Part shown: piece after piece, positions 1 through 14,698 of the stretch
Layout of the letters: each line of letters opens with the position of its first letter
Position numbering within the stretch: position 1 is the stretch's first letter
From: Chrysomallon squamiferum
Lineage: Eukaryota > Mollusca > Gastropoda > Neomphalida > Peltospiridae
Assembly: GCA_012295275.1 (NCBI GenBank)
Contig: CM022675.1
Span: 14,073,017-14,137,016, forward strand
Direction of reading: 5' to 3'
DNA length: 64,000 bases
The notes under the pieces: generated by a model
The model's database searches: none
Seen by the model: only the letters and a program-made list of their open reading frames with translations
Told to the model about the DNA's origin: nothing
Program-made: the position numbers and the translations under genes

Positions 1-1167
1 ATTCACGTCAAGACTAGCAGTGACTATGAATTATTCTGTTCACTGAATATTTTTATTTTTTTCATTTTTATTTTTATTTGTGAATATTTTAGAAACAAAT
101 GTTTTCTGATTAGGCCATAGAAATAAAAAAGGAATGGTATAAAAAATGTAGAATGTTATTTATTTCAAATGGAACAATAAAGCAAAATATCAAAAATTCT
201 TATAATCAGAGACATTATGGTTTAAACATAACTTTATATACAATTTAAAGAGTATATTTGTATAAACAATATAAAAACAAAAATATTCAAATGAGAAATT
301 GTTAAAAATTAATAAAACGCTAGTAAAAAGTTATGACAAAATTCTTCCAAACTGTATTAAAACAACAAATTTCTGTTCTCTCAAAACAAAAAAAACAATA
401 ATATAAAATAACTAAAATTTAGTATGTTAACAAATTAAAACAAATAATATTAAATCTAGCATGTAAACATTTCTAACAATATTGAAAAGCAAAGATTAAA
501 TATAAATAAATAAATAACAAAATATTTGTTATTTTCTTCTAACAAAATAGTTTAGCATCTAAGCATTTACAATAAGAAAATATAAATAACAACAAAATGT
601 TTTTAAAGATCTGAGTAAAAATATCAACATGTAATGGATTTAGGTAACAAAGTAATATTTAAATATTTAAAGAAAAAAACAAATACTTAAAAAAACCAGG
701 GAAGGTTTGCATATAAGATAGACATATATTGCTATAAATGATGGGTGTAAATGTTATGGCTTTGAGCAAATTCATATTTTGCTATTTTGCATAGTCATGC
801 AGTAAATATCTTTATATTCACACTTCTTCATACATAATAGTGCGTTTTCATTTTCCTGTGAATAGAAAAATCCCTGTTAAACTGAGGATTTAATATTCAC
901 TGAAATACATTTTCATTTCTTTTACTAATTGACATAAAAATCACTATTTGTCAGGCTGTTTGCAGTCTTGTAAACATGTAAATTGTATTGCTGCATGTAA
1001 TCATTAGCAAAGACTGGACACAGGGAATAACATAAACACACACAAAAACACAGATAGATCACACAGTGACAGGTATTCTTTAAAATTCTCATCAATTTAT
1101 GACATCACTGACAAACTTTGTGATAAAAACTGTTTTCACATGTCATCAGTGCACATTGTAAAACGGG
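1..1167. other. AT-rich 3' flank of the TRPM gene
   Basis: No coding exon is recognisable here. The stretch is very AT-rich with many A runs and lies downstream of both candidate stop codons of the minus-strand TRPM gene, so it probably holds the 3' untranslated region and intergenic DNA. Several TTTATT strings (AATAAA on the minus strand) could act as polyadenylation signals, and the sequence does not single one out. Confidence 0.5.
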
Positions 1168-1296
1168 TTAAGCATCTTTCTCTTCCTTGTTCAGTGTTCG
1201 TGTTTGCTGTTTCTCAGTAATCAACATTTGGAGCATGTTCATAACCTGGTTATCTGCTCATTAGACAAGTTGTCCACTGTCTCATCTGATACTGAA
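1168..1296 (-). CDS. TRPM: TRPM terminal exon, two possible stops
   Basis: After a TTTCAG acceptor it reads SVSDETVDNLSNEQITRL to TGA at 1239-1241. One frame over, VMNMLQMLITEKQQTRTLNK and EEKDA run to TAA at 1168-1170. The second reading continues a heptad-like pattern expected of the C-terminal coiled coil, and would need one base restored near 1257. Either stop could be the real one. Confidence 0.6.
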
Positions 1297-2409
1297 CTGA
1301 AATTGGAAAATAATAAGTAGAAACATCCTCACACACTGTAATTATACTGAATGGAAAGCAAAATAAATACGCACATGCACTGGCACACACCCAGTCTTAG
1401 AAATTCCCTCTCACAGTTTAAAATGCAATAAAACTAAATATGAACACACAGACAGACAGACAGAGTTTTATATTATTTTGACAAGACTGATAGGAAACTA
1501 AAAAGAAAAAGGAAGATAAAAAGTTTGTGACTGGTTGACCAGGCACTGTGAACAAAACAGAGTCTTTTGTGAATACTTCAACACATTATTAATGTAAAGA
1601 ATACAGCAGTATGTGAAAACAATATAACTCTGGCAAGGTAGCAGAGACTATAGCTTTTTGAAACAGCAGTCATGCAAGTCTAACTGAAATAGGAATTTAT
1701 GTTATTTTTTAAATTGAAAACTGTTTTAGGATTCAAACCAGCAGTTACATACTAAAGAAGTAACTTTGAACATTATATATATAAGTAAAAAAGCAGTTTA
1801 TCTAAGTAAATATAGTTCTCTCCCAAAAGGCTTTATTTTTGGACAATATCCAATGTTTTATAAATTTATTAAATTACCACATTTTGCCACAACATACAGT
1901 GATTGCAGAACACACACAGACATGCACCCTAATGGAAGAAATCAACTTAATGTAAGCCTCAGTGCACTCAACAATATTTTTAATATTCCAGCAAAATTCT
2001 ACAAAAATTAAAATTACCGTTCTGTTATTTTGCTGGTGAAATTATCAAGTTTCTGTCTTTCAAGGAGATAAATATGAGACAGATAATGGTTTGTTGCTAC
2101 TTTCTCAAACAGACTCAGTTTTTCATTATCTGCATCCTTTGTTCTCTGCAATAAATAACAGTTTAACACAGTTACTGGTTCATTGTTTTATGAACATATG
2201 AAAAAAAATATATATATCTCTAAATATCTGTTATATTTACAGTTAGAGGTGTTTCTTAGGAACAAAATAATCATCTGCCCAAGTCAAATCTCTTTATCAA
2301 AATACTTTTACTATTTAATTCACATTACCATAAGTAATGTTTTTTTTCTGTTATTTATAAATTATTATTATTATTATTATTATTATTAAAATGTTTTATT
2401 TATTAAGAA

Positions 2410-2489
<80 letters not shown>

Positions 2490-5400
2490 AATGTTTTATT
2501 TATTAAGAAATTATTATTATTTATTATTATTATTTATTATTATTATTATTATTATTTCTTTTTATTTAATATTTATTTGTTTATTTATGTTTTTGTTTAT
2601 GATGGTATTGTTTGTCAGCAGGAACAAAATAAACAATTGTTTTAAAAGTATTAGAATTTACTCATTTTCTGCATCATAATTTAATATCTGTATCTGTCAA
2701 TAACTGTAACCTACTTGTTATATATGTGTAATAGCTGAAAACAAAACAATATCTCCGATGCAATGAAATAACATTTCGGCTGATTAATAACATTTGAAAT
2801 ATATATCTTGAGTAGTAGTTGCAACAGACATCTTTTCAGTATTATTCTCCGTTTTGCTGATTCACAATACTTTTAATACTGACTACAATTTTAAGTTATA
2901 TTAAACAAAGTACTTACTAAGAGCATTTGGTTTCTCACATACGTTACATGCCTTGTGTAGCATCCATCTCATAATTTGGAACAAATGGTTGAAAAAAATA
3001 AAAGGAGGAGTGAGAATGGGGCAGTTGTTGTAGTCATATATGAGAGCAATGCGATAAAATCGCCATATTTTCATTGACTTTTCTTGAACTGTCTGAAAAG
3101 TGTAACTGTAAACAAAACAAGAAAGCTCGTGAAGATTCACGGAGGCTGACATTTTCTTTTCTTCATCATAGCTTTGCTTAAGCAGCAATGTTAAAGTAAA
3201 TTAATAAAGAAAGAAAGAAAATAATAAATAAGACAAAACCAGCATCTGAAAGATATTAGTCCTGAAGAAAATGTGGATTTTTGATGATGTTAAAAACAGG
3301 AAAAATATACCTATTATTAGACTGTAATAATTTATTTATTGTACTATAATGTTAACATTTGAAGTTCAAACAATAGTAGCAAAATGTATTCATACCACCA
3401 TTCAAGTTGTAAGGTATAACAAAAATAAAAATAAGAAGAAGCCAATTGTTTAACAAATATCTGCCATATTTTTACTAAGTCTCAACAATAACAGCAGAGT
3501 GTGACTTTAAAATCTTTGACAAACCTGAACATGGCAATAACAAGGTTGACAAGGAGAATGTTTGTCAGCAGCAGGTACACACGACAACAACAGAATATTG
3601 AAACCATCGGCTTCTGGACATCGCAGTTCAGGAGCATCCTTCAAAATAGTCTGGTTACGTGTACAGCCTGGTATTTCTTCACCTGAATCATAAATAAATA
3701 AAAAGGTATAAATGAGTAAGTAAATAAAATATAGAAAAGAAAGTAAGTTAATAAAATATAGAAATGAAAGTAAGTTAATAAAATATAGAAGTAGAAGTGA
3801 GCAAGTAAATAAAATATAGAAAAGAAAGTAAGTAAATAAAATATAGAAATGAAAGTAAGTTAATAAAATATAGAAGTGGAAGTAAATAAATAAAATATAA
3901 AAGCAGGTGCCATGATAATACATTTTATATTTGTTAGATCAGGATTCTAACTAGACAGTTTTCTCTAATGAATCTTGGAAAAATAAAATAAATACCTTCC
4001 AGTCTTTCTAGAAAAATTTCACCATACAGCTGTAAGTATGGCACCAGTACCGTGTTTCTGAAAGTGTTCCATGTCCGATGTGAGTTTGGAAACATGTTGA
4101 CATTGTAGGCGATGCCAAAACTGACCACAAACACAAAGAAGATATATAAGAAATATTTCAGATCATTCAGCTGAAAAATAAGTTAATAGAAGATTATTAA
4201 ATAACATCTGCATAGGTATGTATTCATAAATAAAACAACAATAACAACAACAACAACTACAACTACAACAACAACAACAACAACAATAATAATAATCACA
4301 ATCACAATAATCACAATGATAATATTATTAAAATAGTACCAAATGAATTTAATAAAAATACATCACAGCAAAAATAATAATAATAAAATAAAAAAATAAA
4401 AAAATAAAATAAAATAAAATAAAATAAAAAAAAAAAATAAAAAAAAGATATCCAGCTAAAATTAAATTCCAGATGAACTGTATGAAATTAATCTCTACAT
4501 TACCATTTTATATATCATGATCACTTTAGGCCCAATGTGTTTTGATGCGAGAAGGAACTGCATGGATCTGAGATAGAACATGATCAGTGTCACACTGTAG
4601 GCTCTACGAGCCCATTTAAAGTCTGAGCCAGTTAGACTCCAACGTACAATGACAGACAAAATCAACAGGGTGTACATGCATATGTCAAACTTGTTCCAGA
4701 TGTCAAAAACCAGTGCAGAAGCTTGTATCTAAAGGAGTACTCACTGCGGATAATAATCTAGAAAAAGAGATTATGGAAAAAGTGTAGAAAAGATTATAAT
4801 TGTCTTGAATTTGAAGAGAGTTAATCATGCAGAAAAATACAGAAACAAAAAAAAGAGTTAAAAATGTCATATTTTATGGAATGTTTATTACATACAAAAA
4901 TATAGAAAACAACAAAATATCTGTATTTGAAGGAGTTCTCATTAAGGATAAACATATAGGGAAAAAAAGTGAAACAACTCACTGCAGACAAAAAATAAAA
5001 TGTCTTGTATTTCATATATTATACATAAAAAGCTAGAAAACTTTGAATTGTATGACATTTAGAAAGATGAAACTTTGTTTGTAAAATATATAAACAAAGA
5101 ACAAAAAAACAAAAAACAAAAAACCCACAACCATTTAAGTTCTTTGTTTTCAACAGTTTAATAGTAAATCTATGGAAGAAACAAAACAATCACATGATTT
5201 AGTTTATTGCATGACCTTAAGAGGTATTCATTAAGATCAAATTAATCTAAGGTAAATGACTGCACACCTGTCTAATTTCTTCAATCATCATGGTGGCAAC
5301 CCAGATCCATGCAGCGAACTCACACATGCATGGAAAGTGTGACTCTTCCACAGCTTGGAGATCAATCAATACAAAATAGCTGAAATCGATTAGGAACAAA

Positions 5401-8400
5401 AAGTAGTTCACCTGAAAAATATAACAGTAAATTATTTTTGTTTGTCTGCACTGATTTCAAAAACATTAGAGAAAGAGAGATGGATACATATAAAATAAAA
5501 TACTGATATTGAGAGAAAAAACAATGAAATAAATATTGGAGTTTATTACCAATACATTTAGGAGGATTATAACTATTTATAAAAGTAAAACAGCTTCTCT
5601 AACATTTAGAGAATTTTGAATGAATGTACCACCATTCATAATACCTACGAGATACATGTAAAACTTAGTGATTGGCGCGAACAAGAATAATATCCCAGCA
5701 GATGGAAAGCAGATTTTACTTGAATCACAACCACACAAAGCCACTTTCAACTCATTTGGATTTGGATTCTTTTGAGAGTCAGATGTGTCAAACTTGTTAT
5801 TATCTGCTGTTGATCTCTCCGTCCCTCTCTTGATAGATTCTTTTTTGGAAGTGAATTTGACCGTAAGTAGGATTAAGGGTATGAGCATGCAAAAGAAGAT
5901 CTGTAACAATGAAAACAGATTTTTTTAAAAACTGTGATATAATGCCATCATTACAAAAAGAAAGATCAAACTAAATAACTACTTGTAAAGTGGGGAAGAA
6001 AGATAATAATTTAGAAATGGCAAAAAATGAAAAGAAAAAAGGTATTGATTTGAATCAAGATACGTATATTTTTATAAAAATATTATAATTATATGGTCAA
6101 ATTAAATTATGTGCAGACAAATTTGGTCATTATTTGCGCAAGAAGGTTCATATCACATAGTGAATTATGATTTCTAAAGATGTAAGATATTTGATAAGTG
6201 TACCTTTAGTTCAGAAGTATATGGCACCATCCGACCTTTCCAGACGCTGTTGAGTTTTGTTTGACATGATGTGTGATCCATGAAGTCCATCATTTTGTAG
6301 GTATTAGCAATACTGAACACAGTCATCTTTCCCCATGACGGAAGTTGTCGAATTAATAACTCATGTGACATTTCCTTGTCTCTATGGTAACACTCTGACA
6401 ACAGTTCTGTGCTACGTCTTTCAAACAATCTGGTAAAAAAAAAACATAACATCACTTATCTATTGTCCTTTTTTCTTTTGTATTAGATATATAGTATTTC
6501 ATATTTTAACTTTTTGTATTCCATGCCCTAGTTTTCCAGTACAACCAAGTATAACTACTCCTGGTTCTGGTTTTGTGGTAAAGATGACATTGCCCAGAGA
6601 TGTCTGTTATTATGAAGTAGGCATTCCATTAACATGCAACCTATATTAAAAAATGTTTAGGTGTTTCTTTGGTACAGTTTGCTGCCCGTGATTTTCTTTT
6701 TCATCTTCAAATACAAGATTAGGACACAATCTTGTACTATTTACAGATAATCCATTATAAATAATAAAGTAGTTATCTTTCTATCTATGCTTGGTATCTA
6801 CAGTACTTAGTTTCATGGCCTAACTATTGTTATATTTTGGAATTTGTGAGTTTTTTTTTAAGCCTCCTGTGACCTGGTCAACATTTGTCTGAACTTTACT
6901 GAATGCAATGAATGCAAACGATTTCTCACAGTTGATCAAGCTGTGTGGATAACAGAAATACATTAAAATATGTCTTTCAGTTGACTATTAATTAGAAAAT
7001 GCTAACTCACTAAGTATATGGGTAAGAGAGATTTATTTACAAACTTCTTTCAATGGAACATTAATTAAAAACTTCAAACATATTAGTGAAATGATTGCTT
7101 ACTCTGCATGGCTTGCCAGATTTCTACTAAGTTCCAACTCCAATAAAAGTTCAGCCTTTTTCAGACAGAGATTTCAGCAGGGCAGAGGCAAACAGCCCAG
7201 CCCCTGAAACAACACAAGATTATAATTAACACAGAAGTGTATAGAATAGAAATTGAATAGAACTAATAAAGTGAGAGGAGAGAAGATTTCATCCATGGAT
7301 CTGTCACTTCTTAGGTGACTGTTATTGTACTAAGATACAATAAATAATACATATATATATATATATATATATACAACAAAATAAAATAACACCTCCCACA
7401 ACCCCACCCTAAAAGCAAAAAAGCAACAGAAAAACAAACCACAAAGAACAGCAATAACATCATCAACCACAACAATAACAAGCACAGATTGTTAGTTAAT
7501 TTTCTTTAAAAAATCCTAATCAGAGAAGTTTAATATCAAATCAATTGATTTTTATTTCATATTATTATATAAATGATATATTTTTCACATATAACATTAT
7601 GATAATATTTTAGGTTTCTGTCACCTAGTTGGTCTTTACCACGCTGCCAGAACAATGCAGCCATTTCTTTGTGGTTGAAGAAAACAGCCCAAATAAATAA
7701 ATGTTGTTCTGGGTTTTCAAAATCACACATCTCTTTCTCTTCTTTCTTCTTTCTTTGACTGGATATACTTCCATCTGCAAATAAAATTTTAAAGTCCATT
7801 CAGAGAATAAGCTATTTTGGTTGCTCAAAAGGTTTTATGATTTCAGATATTTTCAGTTCTTGGAATTGATGGTTCAGGGATGCTCATCCTGTAAAAACAA
7901 CAACAGTTGTTTGGATAATATGATTTAGGATTAGAATTTTCAATATTATAGCTGGAACTGACATCCAGATTCATAAAATGTTACTGTGTCAGTCCATTTC
8001 TATTAATAAAGTGATTGTAATGTGAAGCTAAGAACTTGTCAGAGTATAATATACATTTTTAGTTTTTCTTTTTTATATTTAAGTTTCTATATATTAATCA
8101 GGGTTTTATATTTACACTAAAATTCCATTAATTGCTTTTAAATAATGATATACGTAAAAATAAAAAATAATACTGTTATTTCAGCAAAAGAAATTTAAAA
8201 ATTCACTCTGCAAATTAATTAGAAAAATAGAACAAATGCAAAATTATCATCCTTTCACGATTTATTTTTTTTAAAAGTAAAAGAAATATAAACCACATCA
8301 TTCTGTGTGTGGCAAATTATCTAAATGTATGAGGCCTATTTTGATCTTACATTCACAATACTTAAATACTACATTTGAGAAAAGTTTTCATTTCAGATCA

Positions 8401-11400
8401 CAGAGGTTTATGTCAAACAACAGATATGGATAATATAAACAACATACTGCTTCACGATGACATTTCAAAACCAATGTGTGTGTGTTTTATGGATGTGCAT
8501 GTGTTATGTATTTAAATGTGTGTTACTGTTTCTGTACTTCTGTGTGTATGTATTGTGTATATAAGTAAGAATTATTCATTTATGTATTTAAATGTGTGCA
8601 GCTGCTATAGATATATGTGTTATTTATCTAAATGTGTGCATTAGTTAGGTGCATGATAATGCATGAACATGTAAATGTGTATATTTATGAAGTATTGTGA
8701 TAGTGCTTAGTTTTAATAATGACACATTTCACACTGAAAGTAAAAGCTGCAATTTTTTGTAAATTCAAGACTGTATTTTCATGTTTTTATGGTAATGTTT
8801 TTTAGGCATAATATAGTTTAAATGATTATATATTTCATATCATGCAAGCCTATGATAACATCTGAAAACACTCATTCTCCATCCATCAAATAAAATGTTT
8901 TTTTAATAAATAGCATCAAATAGAAAATAACAACAACAATAAATACAAAATAAGAAAAAGAAATTGAATAAAAATAAAATAATGATAATAATATTTCATA
9001 TACAAAAAGAATAAAAATTAATAATAGTAACAATAAATAACTGATAAACAAATATGCTATGAAATTGTGTTAGCAGTGTACAAAAAATAATTTTTATAAA
9101 ATTATATAATTTTCTTTTCTAATACTACAATTAATGAAATTTTATTTCTGTTTTTATCTACTAAAAGCAGAACATGGTACATAAGAAAATTCTTTAACAT
9201 TAATTACTATAGAATAATAGCAAAGAAGTGACATGAAAATGTGCAACATAAAATATGTTTATTTTTACTTGTGCTTTCCTTTGATTTTAAAAGCAGTATG
9301 AGAGATAATTTCTTTTTAAATTCTGCTCAAAGAACTGGTTGACAATTTTATGCTGGTAAATATTAGTTTGAAGCAACTTATGAAATACAGAAAAAATATA
9401 TATAAGTCTACAAAAATAATTAAAATGTTCATAGAAACATAATACAAACATAGACAGACAAACATAGACAGACATACATAGTCATACATACATACAAATG
9501 CATGTCTTCAAAGTTATACTTCTACTGATGACAAACCTTTTCTAACAATAAATTACTATAATAATACAAATAAACACATGAAATAATGTTAGTTTCCTTA
9601 TTTTAAAATAATAATAATAATAACAATAACTTAATTCAAATGTTTGGTTTACCGTTGTCATAGTTGAATCAAATCTGCTGTCAGTTGATAAGTCATCTAT
9701 TACATTTCTAACTTTGACATCACAAATACAAGAAGAAAGGACTAAATGAAACCTTAATGGTACTTTGCAATCTTCTTGTTTTGTCACATTTTTTTTTATT
9801 AATAAAAGTTAATTTCAAGGAATACATACATACATAAGTACAAATATTGGAAGTATATAAAATGTATTTAAATTATTTGTTTTACTTCCATAAATTTAGT
9901 AAAAAAAAAATTAAAATTTTTTTATTTAAGACACTGCAAACCTAAATTTATAGTTCTGAAGAACAAGTACGTTAAAAATTAACAGGAAAAAAATTTGATA
10001 CTAACCATGCAATGGTTCCTGTTCAGATTCCTTTTTTTCACTTGAAACTTTTTGCAAAATTATTTCATTGAGTTTTATAAGACATAAGCAAATAACAAAA
10101 GTAGTTTATAAATTAAATCAACAATTAAAATGTATAAAAATAAAAATTAAATTAAAAAAATGTCCTCGTAAATGAACTTTTTGTTTCTTGTTTATTTAGT
10201 ACTTTCTGTTAATTTGGATTACATTATAATAATAGACAACTTAAAGATAATGGTGCCATTTACCACAGACAAAAGCCATTTCTGAAAAGTCTGAAAATAA
10301 TTTTGACTGCTATAACAAAACATGAACTATGATGAAGCATAATTAACAACTGCATGGCATTTAGATTTATTTATATATTTTATTTCTTCAAAAACATAGA
10401 AATAGCTTGAATAGTAAAGTCTATGCATACCTGAGTAGAAACTGAATGGCTGATGTCTAAGCAGGATTACAATGTGTTCATTGATATTTTTCAACAAATC
10501 GGGGAAGCTATTGCTGATTTTTGTTGTATATAAATGAAAGATGTCCTGCAGAATAAAACAGAATATGACATAATAATTATGTTAGTGAAACAAAATCAAA
10601 GTGAAAAAAAAAAAAAAAAATGTTTTATTATTATTATTTGTTTTTGAATGATATATAAATATAACAATTCAAGGACATATAATACACAAAATAAATGCAA
10701 CAAATAACAGTATATATACAGTTGTTTTATATATACTAACAACAAAAAGGTGTTTAGAAAAGTTTGTTAAGATCATATTATACTTTTCTATATTCTCTGT
10801 GTAAAATATTGTGCTAAGGTGGAGTCTGATGATAAACCAGCTATAAAGTGCTGTGGTTAGTCAGTATCATACTGTTAGATAATCAGAATACTCACTCTGA
10901 TGTTGAAAATCAGTTGACTCAAAACTTCTGCTTGGGTACCAGTTTTGTTTTCATAAAGCTGAACAATTTAAATAATCAAATAAGAACAAATTCCAAATAA
11001 ATTAAATTCTGTGAGATGTTAATTGTTTTTTGTTTACTTTTTTCTTTTCTTTTTTTTTGACAAATGGAAAGTAATTTTAAAATATGAGAAGAATGAAAAT
11101 AATAAAAGGAAAATCGTTTAAATAAATATAACAATTTTTAAAAATATAGAAACAATAGTAAAACAATAATAACAATAATAATTTAATGATTCAAATTTCG
11201 TAAAGTTTTAAAAATAATAATAATAGTAGATTATTTTATCTTACTTCGAAATAGAGACTATGAAGGGTTTCAATGGTTAAAAACTTCCTTAAGTTAACAC
11301 CACAGTCAATAAAAAGATTTACAAAGTCTGCTCTGTCTTTATTAAGAGCTATCTTCATTGCATCATTTAAAACATTTTCCTGAATTAAAATAAATAAATA

Positions 11401-13110
11401 AATAAATAAATAAATAACAATAATAATAATAATAATATAAAATAATTAGGATGTACATAAATTTGAAAATAAAATTAATTAATTTTACTACATCTAAACA
11501 AGGAATGACACATTTTTCATCAGTAAAATAGACTATAATGTTATGTTGAAAAATTTAACAACATATTATCATTGTTAATATTGTTACCACATAAGAATAA
11601 TAACACTTTTTAAGGTTGAAAAAGAACAAACTACCAAATTATGGGTTTCATTTATCTAGAGATAGGCTTGAAAATCATCAAGTTGAACTCCAGAATGCAC
11701 TCAATGTTTCATGGTGCACCACTTTCATTACATGTTTAACACCAATATTGTTTAGTAATGTCTACACTACAAACAGAAACTACTGAACTTACCTCCCAGT
11801 TTTTGCAATTTTCTTTGTTGAATATTTCCTTCCTGGCAATGTCACAGCAATTCCATGCGATGGCCAGTTTTAGCTGAGTATTGACATCTAATCTCTTGGC
11901 TGAAAATAATGTAAATATTTTATAAAGAGAAATAACTGAATAAAATTAAGTTTTTAAACATGGATATTGTTACTATGGAACAGACCAGAATTTTTTTTCC
12001 ACCCAGAGAGAAAAAGGCTCATAGTGTTTTCTTGATAGGGCTATGTATGCAGATAATAAAATGAGAGGATAACCTTTTGTTTTGAATAGCTCTCATTTTC
12101 ATCCTGAAAACTGTGTAATATGTGGAGAAAATTATGAAATAACCTTTCATAAAATTGCCCTATAATAAATTTCCAGCACTCATGTTGAGTGTTTTGTATC
12201 AAAGCCACATCATAATCAGCATATAATCATCAAAGGTTGACCACCATAGCTCAAAATATCACAATTTTTGGATCAAGCTAAAACATATTCAGTTTTCAGT
12301 TTTCAGTTTTTCCTCTTTGTCTTTTTGGGGATATTTGCCAAAATGAGAAATTATGTTTCAAGTTAATTCTAATCATTTAAAGGCACCCATGTTCAGCCAT
12401 TGTTAAAACTACTGAAACTGAAACAAACAAAAACAGAGTTGAGTTTTCCTGGGAATTGATGATATACCAAATTTATCATAACATTAACCAACACTATATT
12501 AGAACAAATAAACACTCAAAATGTTTATTAAGAAATGTTCTTAGTATTAGATATGTTTTAGGAAAATTATTATTGGCAAGTACAAAAAGTAGGTCATCTG
12601 TTTTCAATAAATTGGTGGTACCAACCTAAACTCATCTTAAGAAAAATTTCAGGATGAAAATAATAGAAAGCTGTTTGAAATGAAATGATATCACCTCAAT
12701 TTATTACCTACATATATAAACCTAACTACAAAATGCTATGATCCGTTGTCTGTCTGGATGGTACCAATTCATGAAAACATGTTACATGGAATAATGTGGA
12801 AAAATGTTATTCACTCAAATGCGCATACTAAAGAAAATCATGACTATATTTTATAATGCTGTCATCAATCTATGACTTCTAATTAGCCTAATCAGTGAAT
12901 ATAAGGACTTGATAAGTGACTGTACTTTTCTCTCAGTGGAAACGTAAAAGTTGTCCACTGTTCCTAGTCAGGAAAGTATTGTTTTTGAAACATATGTCTT
13001 GTGATAATGTTACAAATGTAATTGAAAGTAAGCCAACTCAAGGACTTGCCACTCAAGCCAATGTTCTGCAGTAAAGCTCAGTGAACTGTAACTTTTTCTA
13101 TTGTGGCTAA

Positions 13111-13148
<38 letters not shown>

Positions 13149-14129
13149 TAGATAGATAGATAGATATATGTAGATACATATCAATGTTTATAAATTATTA
13201 GTATTATTATTATTATTATTAGATTTTTCAAACCACAATGAAAATTACAAATAACCTTTAATCAAGGCACTGAAAATTGCTTGGTTCAAATCCTTATTGG
13301 GATCTGCTGTCTCAAGATTAAAAATTGTAATCTGAAACAAACAAACATTATTATTTGAAAATTAGTTTTTGTGGAGATATGTAAATAATACAATTATTCA
13401 AACATTTTGTGTCTATAATTTAGCTTATACGGGGATTTTTGTTTTGTTTTGTTTTTTGAGAGGGGAGTGTTAGAACACAGGACAAGTAGAAAATGTTTTC
13501 ATGGAACTGCTTTTCTTTACTTTTTTTATGTTTATAGTGGAATATGTTTCATCCATTCATCACAATAGTTTTATTCTTTTTTCTTTTCTGACAACCTTGT
13601 TACATGAGAAAAGGTTTATGAAAAATATTACTGTAGAATGTATTTACCAGATTTCTACACTGTAAAGTTGCTTTCAGATCATTGAAACATTCTTTTATTA
13701 TTTCCTCTCTCTCCTCTTTGCTGTTTCCATCCCACACAAACATACTTCTGGCATTGTCTTTCATTATTTTGTCAAAATCTCCCGGAAAATCAGATTTTCC
13801 AGGACTTTAAAAAGAATAACATTTAGTAATAATAATATACAGTTGAATTTAAATTGTCCTTAATCTTCTTCAGCATTTTATTATGTAATATACATTAACA
13901 AAATAATAAACAAATAAATAAATATTAAAACAAAAAATTGCCTTGACTAAAAATTGCATTGTTATAATCTTTCTTTACTAATCAGGCTACCTGAGTTTCA
14001 GTGTTGTCTTCTTTAAGTTTTTCCAGGAACAGAAAGTGCTAAATAAACATTATTTCTAATAGTGTGCTAAGGCAAACAACATATCCCCAGTTTCCTACTA
14101 CAGCAAGCAACCAAACTAACAAAAACAGA

Positions 14130-14171
<42 letters not shown>

Positions 14172-14656
14172 CATAATCATAATAATAATAATAATAATTA
14201 ATAATTATAATAACAGCAACAACAAATACAGGAGGACAAGGTGAAAATAAAATAATAGTAGTAATAATAACAACAATAACAGCAATAAGAGCAATAACAA
14301 CAACAAAAGATATCAGAAATAAAGTATAGAAACTCACTTGTTTTTACAAAGTTTTCTAAGTTTATAACCAAGAGAGATAAAGTCTGATAATAACGATAAT
14401 AATAAGAGAAAATTAAGAATTACTGTAACAACAACTGTCATAAAAAGCAAATATGGAAGCTCACTCTTTATCACTAGGTTTTGTAAGTTTATATCCAAAA
14501 GAAATAAAGTCTGCTGCTTTCCCTGTTCCCTCTATGACAACAACAGGTATATCTTGTTGGACAGATTTGCGGATGGTTACCATGGTATTTTCTCCACCTT
14601 CCACCACCAAAATCACTAGGGGAACATGGACTTCTGGAGGAATAATATAATAAAGT

Positions 14657-14698
<42 letters not shown>

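Noticed and set aside
3501-3686. Plus-strand 61-codon frame
   Set aside because: It is the shadow of the minus-strand TRPM pore/S6 exon.
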